Below are positions 58,673 to 64,000 of a DNA stretch of 64,000 nt, one piece after another. Under the pieces are notes generated by a model, which did no database searches, was not told where the DNA came from, and worked only from the letters and a program-made list of their open reading frames with translations. Location of the stretch: positions 310,001 to 374,000 of the forward strand of contig NW_026527467.1 in assembly GCF_022682495.2 (NCBI RefSeq). Direction: 5' to 3'. The stretch comes from Desmodus rotundus. Lineage: Eukaryota; Chordata; Mammalia; Chiroptera; Phyllostomidae. The first letter of the stretch is position 1. Every line of letters begins with the position of its first letter. Made by a program: the position numbers and the translations under genes.

Positions 58673-59673
58673 CCTTGAGAGGTCACAGCAGTTTTACAGG
58701 GTCCCTGCGCACCTGTTCGGGGAAACAGAAGCCCTCCCTGCCACTCAGAGGACCGCACGATTTCCCACAGGCCACACTGCCTAGCAGCACCTTCAGCCCC
58801 GCACAGACCGTGTGCTAAGGACAGACTTGGGTACCGGGGGCATGGGCGGGGGATTTCCCATGGAACTCTCTAAGGGCCCGGCGCCCTGTGTGGCCGGGGG
58901 AGTGCCCATGCCGTTCCTTGACCCCGCAGGACACTTGCATCCAGCAATAAGGAGCCCTCTGCCTCCACGGGGCTCAAACACCTGGGCCGGTTGTGCGAGC
59001 ACCTGGCGTACGTGCAGGCAAACCCGCAGACCCCTCTGGCCCGAACCCACCACTGCGAAGATCCCCCTTTTCTTCCATCCGTAAAGGGGTCCTCCTTGAG
59101 GAGTGGAGGGACATGGGGAGGCCCCCAGGAGATGGCTTTTCTCCGAGCCGCGACTGGCTGGTTTCGGGCCTATACGTGGGCCGCGCGTGCGCACTCAGGC
59201 TCCCCACCACAAGCCTCCCTCGGGTCACGGGACTCACCCTTGAGGTGTCTCCTGACCCACCCTGGAGGGGTCACGTGACCCACCCCTGAGGGGTCACGTG
59301 ACCCAACCCGGAGGGGTCACGTGACCCAACCCGGAGGGGTCACTTGGCCCACCCCTGTGGGGTCACGGGACCAACCCCTGAGGGGTCACATGACCCACCC
59401 CTGAGGGGTCACGTGACCCAACCCTGAGTGGTCACGTGACCCACCCCTGAGGGGTCACATGACCCGCCCCTGAGGGGTCACGTGACCCACCCTTGAGGAG
59501 TCTCGTGACCCACCCTTTTGGGGTCACGTGACCCGCCCTTGAGGGGTCTCGTGACCCACCCTTTTGGGGTCACGTGACCCGACCTTGAGGGGTCTCGTGA
59601 CCCACATTTGAGGGGTCCCCTGACCCACCCTTGGGAGGTCACCTGCCCCACCCTTGAGGGGTCATATGTCCCA
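58673..59673 (+). repeat. Unit 46: alpha/beta hybrid monomer + 19 repeats
   Basis: Core 58,673-59,236, tract 59,237-59,673. It has CCGCGACTGG where others have CCGCGGCTGG, and CCACATTTGAGG in the tract. NRF1-type site 59,182-59,193 is intact. Confidence 0.92.
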
Positions 59674-60697
59674 CCTTGAGAGGTCACAGCAGTTTTACAG
59701 GGTCCCTGCGCACCTGTTCGGGGAAACAGAATCCCTCCCTGCCACTCAGAGGACCGCACGATTTCCCACAGGCCACACTGCCTAGCAGCACCTTCAGCCC
59801 CGAACAGACCGTGTGCTAAGGACAGACTTGGGTACCGGGGGCATGGGCGGGGGATTTCCCATGGAACTCTCTAAGGGCCCGGCGCCCTGTGTGGCCGGGG
59901 GAGTGCCCAGGCGGTTCCTTGACCCCGCAGGACACTTGCATCCAGCAATAAGCAGCCCTCTGCCTCCACGGGGCTCAAACACCTGGGCCCGGTGTGCGGG
60001 CACCTGGCGTACGTGGAGGCAAACCCGCCGACCCTTCTGGCCCGAACCCACCACTGCAAAGATCCCCCTTTTCTTCCATCCGTAAAGGGGTCCTCATTGA
60101 GGAGTGGAGGAACATGGGGAGGCCCCCAGGAGATGGCTTTTCTCCGAGCCGCGGCTGGCTGGTTTCGGGCCTATACGTGGGCCGCGCGTGCGCACTCAGG
60201 CTCCCCACCACAAGCCTCCCTCGGGTCACGGGACTCACCCCTGAGGGGTCTGGTTACCCACCCCTGAAGGGTCACTTCACCTACCCCTGAGGGGTCACGT
60301 GACCCAACCCTGAGGGGTCACTTGACCCACCCCTGTGGGGTCACGTGACGCACCCCTGAGGGGTCACATGACCAACCCCTGTGGGGTCACGTGACCCAAC
60401 ACTGAGTGGTCACGTGACCCACCCCTGAGGGGTCTCGTGACCCACCCCTGAGGGGTCACGTGACCCACCCCTGAGGGGTCACATGACCCGCCCCTGAGGG
60501 GTCACGTGACCCACCCTTGAGGAGTCTCGTGACCCACCCTTTTGGGGTCACGTGACCCGCCCTTGAGGGGTCTCGTGACCCACCCTTTTGGGGTCACGTG
60601 ACCCGACCTTGAGGGGTCTCGTGACCCACCTTTGCCGGGTCCCGTGAACCACCTTTGAGAGGTCACCTGCCCCACCCTTCAGGGGTCACATGACCCA
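59674..60697 (+). repeat. Unit 47: copy of units 11 and 30
   Basis: Core 59,674-60,237, tract 60,238-60,697 (20 repeats). The tract order agrees with unit 30, including ACTGAGTGG, not with unit 11. NRF1-type site 60,183-60,194. Confidence 0.93.
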
Positions 60698-62217
60698 CCT
60701 TGAGAGGTCACAGCAGTTTTACAGGGTCCCTGCGCACCTGTTCGGGGAAACAGAAGCCCTCCCTGCCACTCAGAGGACTGCACGATTTCCCACAGGCCAC
60801 ACTGCCTAGCAGCACCTTCAGCCCCGCACAGACCGTGTGCTAAGGACAGACTTGGGTACCGGGGGCATGGGCGGGGGATTTCCCATGGAACTCTCTAAGG
60901 GCCCGGCGCCCTGTGTGGCCGTGGGAGTGCCCAGGGGGTTCCTTGACCCCGCAGGACACTTGCATCCAGCAATAAGCAGCCCTCTGCCTCCACGGGGCTC
61001 AAACACCTGGGCCCGGTGTGCGGGCACCTGGCGTACGTGGAGGCAAACCCGCCGACCCCTCTGGCCCGAACCCACCACTGCGAAGATCCCCCTTTTCTTC
61101 CATCCGTAAAGGGGTCACGCTTGAGGAGTGGAAGAACATGGGGAGGCCCCCAGGAGATGGCTTTTCTCCGAGCCGCGGCTTGCTGGTTTCGGGCCTATAT
61201 GTGGGCCGCGCATACGCACTCAGGCTCCCAAGCACACACCTCCCTCGGCTCACCTGACCCACCCTTTAGAGGTCACAGCAGTTCCACAGGGTCCCTGGGC
61301 ACCTGTCCGTGGACACAGGAGCCCTCCCTGCCACCTAGAGGACCACGCGATTTCCGCTGGGGAACACTGCCCAGAAGCACTCCCAGCCTCGCAAAGACAC
61401 TGTGCGCAGGATAGACTTGTGGACCAGGGGCCTGGGCGGGGAATTTTCCAGGGAACTCTCTAAAGGCCAGGTGCCCTCTGTCGCCCTGGGAGTGCCCACG
61501 CCCTCCCTTAACCCTGCAGGACACTATCATCCAGCAATAAGGAGCCCTCTGCCTCCACGGGGCTCAAACACCTGGGCCGGTTGTGCGAGCACCTGGCGTA
61601 CGTGCAGGCAAACCCGCAGACCCCTCTGGCCCGAACCCACCACTGCGAAGATCCCCCTTTTCTTCCATCCGTAAAGGGGTCCTCCTTGAGGAGTGGAGGG
61701 ACATGGGGAGGCCCCCAGGAGATGGCTTTTCTCCGAGCCGCGGCTGGCTGGTTTCGGGCCTATACGTGAGCCGCGAGTGCGCACTCAGGCTCCCCACCAC
61801 AAGCCTCCCTCGGGTCACGGGACTCACCCTTGAGGTGTCTCCTGACTCACCCCTGAGGGGTCACATGACCCAACTCTGAGGGGTCACGTGACCCAACACT
61901 GAGTGGTCACGTGACCCACCCCTGAGGGGTCTCGTGACCCACCCCTGAGGGGTCACATGACCCGCCCCTGAGGGGTCACGTGACCCACCCTTGAGGAGTC
62001 TCGTGACCCACACTTTTGGGGTCACGTGACCCACCCTTGAGGAGTCTCGTGACCCACCCTTTTTGGGTCACGTGACCCGCCCTTGAGGGGTCTCGTGACC
62101 CACCCTTTTGGGGTCACGTGACCCGCCCTTGAGGGGTCTCGTGACCCACCTTTCCGGGGTCCCGTGACCCACCTTTGGGAGGTCACCTGCCCCACCCTTG
62201 AGGGGTCACATGACCCA
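60698..62217 (+). repeat. Unit 48: copy of units 12 and 31
   Basis: Core 60,698-61,826, tract 61,827-62,217 (17 repeats). Private GAGGACTGC and CCAGGGGGTT. The tract carries the two unit 12 bases that unit 31 lacks. Confidence 0.93.
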
Positions 62218-63714
62218 CCTTGAGAGGTCACAGCAGTTTTACAGGGTCCCTGCGCACCTGTTCGGGGAAACAGAAGCCCTCCCTGCCACTCAGAGGACCG
62301 CACGATTTCCCACAGGCCACACTGCCTAGCAGCACCTTCAGCCCCGCACAGACCGTGTGCTAAGGACAGACTTGGGTACCGGGGGCATGGGCGGGGGATT
62401 TCCCATGGAACTCTCTAAGGGCCCGGCGCCCTGTGTGGCCGGGGGAGTGCCCATGCCGTTCCTTGACCCCGCAGGACACTTGCATCCAGCAATAAGCAGC
62501 CCTCTGCCTCCACGGGGCTCAAACACCTGGGCCCGGTGTGCGGGCACCTGGCGTACGTGGAGGCAAACCCGCCGACCCCTCTGGCCCGAACCCACCACTG
62601 CGAAGATCCCCCTTTTCTTCCATCCGTAAAGGGGTCACGCTTGAGGAGTGGAAGAACATGGGGAGGCCCCCAGGAGATGGCTTTTCTCCGAGCCGCGGCT
62701 GGCTCGTTTCGGGCCTATATGTGGGCCGCGCATGCGCACTCAGGCTCCCAAGCACACACCTCCCTCGGCTCACCTGACCCACCCTTTAGAGGTCACAGCA
62801 GTTCCACAGGGTCCCTGGGCACCTGTCCGTGGACACAGGAGCCCTCTCTGCCACCTAGAGGACCACGCGATTTCCGCTGGGGAACACTGCCCAGAAGCAC
62901 TCCCAGCCTGGCACAGACACTGTGCGCAGGATAGACTTGTGGACCAGGGGCCTGGGCGGGGAATTTTCCATGGAACTCTCTAAAGGCCAGGTGCCCTCTG
63001 TCGCCCTGGGAGTGCCCACGCCCTCCCTTAACCCTGCAGGACACTATCATCCAGCAATAAGGAGCCCTCTGCCTCCACGGGGCTCAAACACCTGGGCCGG
63101 TTGTGCGAGCACCTGGCGTACGTGCAGGCAAACCCGCAGACCCCTCTGGCCCGAACCCACCACTGCGAAGATCCCCCTTTTCTTCCATCCGTAAAGGGGT
63201 CCTCCTTGAGGAGTGGAGGGACATGGGGAGGCCCCCAGGAGATGGCTTTTCTCCGAGCCGCGGCTGGCTGGTTTCGGGCCTATACGTGGGCCGCGCGTGC
63301 GCACTCAGGCTCCCCACCACAAGCCTCCCTCGGGTCACGGGACTCACCCTTGAGGTGTCTCCTGACCCACCCTGGAGGGGTCACGTGACCCACCCCTGAG
63401 GGGTCACGTGACCCACCCCTGAGGGGTCACGTGACCCAACCCGGAGGGGTCACTTGGCCCACCCCTGTGGGGTCACGGGACCAACCCCTGAGGGGTCACA
63501 TGACCCACCCCTGAGGGGTCACGTGACCCACCCTTGAGGAGTCTCGTGACCCACCCTTTTGGGGTCACGTGACCCGCCATTGAGGGGTCTCGTGACCCAC
63601 CCTTTTGGGGTCACGTGACCCGACCTTGAGGGGTCTCGTGACCCACCCTTGAGGGGTCCCCTGACCCACCCTTGGGAGGTCACCTGCCCCACCCTTGAGG
63701 GGTCATATGTCCCA
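62218..63714 (+). repeat. Unit 49: copy of units 13 and 32
   Basis: Core 62,218-63,346, tract 63,347-63,714 (16 repeats). NRF1-type sites 62,727-62,738 and 63,292-63,303. The tract has GAGGGGTC and ATATGTCCC where units 13 and 32 have GAGTGGTC and ACATGTCCC. Confidence 0.93.
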
Positions 63715-64000
63715 CCTTGAGAGGTCACAGCAGTTTTACAGGGTCCCTGCGCACCTGTTCGGGGAAACAGAATCCCTCCCTGCCACTCAGAGGACCGCAC
63801 GATTTCCCACAGGCCACACTGCCTAGCAGCACCTTCAGCCCCGAACAGACCGTGTGCTAAGGACAGACTTGTGTACCGGGGGCATGGGCGGGGGATTTCC
63901 CATGGAACTCTCTAAGGGCCCGGCGCCCTGTGTGGCCTGGGGAGTGCCCAGGCGGTTCCTTGACCCCGCAGGACACTTGCATCCAGCAATAAGCAGCCCT
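63715..64000 (+). repeat. Unit 50: partial gamma-type core cut by the window edge
   Basis: The first 286 bases of a core matching units 14 and 33, with CAGAATCCC, GTGTACC and GGCCTGGGG. The kappaB-type match is at 63,891-63,900. The rest lies outside the window. Confidence 0.92.

Larger units (their letters stand above)
54378..59236 (+). repeat. Secondary duplicated block, right copy (units 43-46)
   Basis: This matches units 37-40. Differences include the gamma core of unit 44 (CGACACTTC and GCATGCGC against CGACCCTTC and GCGTGCGC), an AGGGG for AGTGG change in the tract of unit 43, and several homopolymer changes in unit 45. The left breakpoint lies in the last repeats of the unit 42 tract, where the sequence switches to the ATGACACACC end type of units 17 and 36. 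Confidence 0.88.
1..64000 (+). repeat. Macrosatellite array, 50 head-to-tail units (both ends open)
   Basis: The whole window consists of the same composite unit repeated in one orientation: a 564-bp or 1,129-bp core plus a tract of 23-bp repeats. No inversion and no foreign insertion was seen. Spacing between equivalent bases of successive units is 840-1,681 bp, and nearly all differences are multiples of 23. The array continues past both edges, since base 1 lies inside a tract and base 64,000 inside a core. By size and structure it belongs with vertebrate macrosatellites; the family is not recognised. It does not resemble alpha satellite, rDNA, or any LINE, SINE or LTR that I know. Confidence 0.95.
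58673..64000 (+). repeat. Third copy of the unit 10-14 segment (units 46-50)
   Basis: Units 46-50 follow the order and tract lengths of units 29-33 (offset 21,835) and of units 10-14 (offset 46,352), and continue beyond the window. At two sites the segment carries the block A base, not the block B base (CCACACTTTT and CTTTCCGGGG in the unit 48 tract). At the rearranged unit 11 tract it agrees with block B. Confidence 0.9.

Noticed and set aside
1..64000. Known macrosatellites such as DXZ4 or D4Z4, or ribosomal DNA
   Set aside because: Unit size and internal sequence do not match what I recall of these. Homology to a diverged DXZ4-type locus in another species cannot be excluded without a database search.

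Overview
This window is one uninterrupted, head-to-tail tandem repeat array. I found no protein-coding gene, RNA gene, transposon or single-copy sequence. The base composition is GC-rich, CpGs are well preserved, and units are about 0.8-1.7 kb with a nested higher-order organisation. That suggests a vertebrate (probably mammalian) macrosatellite taken from a long-read assembly. I do not recognise the family and cannot name the species.

Building blocks. Every unit is a 'core' followed by a 'tract'. The tract is a minisatellite with a strict 23-bp period; its consensus is CCCCTGAGGGG followed by TCACGTGACCCA, so each copy carries the 14-bp palindrome GGGTCACGTGACCC. Cores are made of monomers of 564-565 bp. 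Alpha is the 5' monomer of dimers and beta is the 3' monomer, abutting alpha with no 23-mer between them. Gamma is a single monomer with its own diagnostic bases (CCAGGCGGTT, CGACCCTTCTGG, TGCAAAGATC). Two kinds of single monomer are alpha-to-beta hybrids. Unit length is core (564 or 1,129 bp) plus n x 23 bp with n = 12 to 36; the few 1-bp exceptions can be pinpointed. I count 49 complete units plus a partial 50th, and about 979 copies of the 23-mer (about 22.5 kb).

Layout. Units 1-19 (block A, 1-24,517) are repeated almost base for base as units 20-37 (block B, offset exactly 24,517) as far as about 47.4 kb. From there the order changes. Units 37-40 recur as units 43-46 (offset 7,838-7,840). 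Units 46-50 resume the order of units 29-33 (offset 21,835) and run off the right edge. The array is therefore a mosaic of recent segmental amplifications superimposed on 23-bp copy-number change and monomer recombination.

Possible function. The first monomer of every unit carries a potential G-quadruplex overlapping a GC-box and a perfect kappaB-type match. About 36 monomer ends carry a perfect NRF1-type site, and the tracts supply several hundred CACGTG E-boxes in the palindromic GTCACGTGAC context preferred by USF and MiT/TFE factors. The array therefore looks like a CpG-rich promoter or transcription-factor platform repeated 50 times; binding and transcription are inference only. Open reading frames of 60-162 codons occur on both strands but behave as non-coding: most lack an ATG, and alpha-beta differences in the longest shared frame are about 17 replacement to 4 silent codons.
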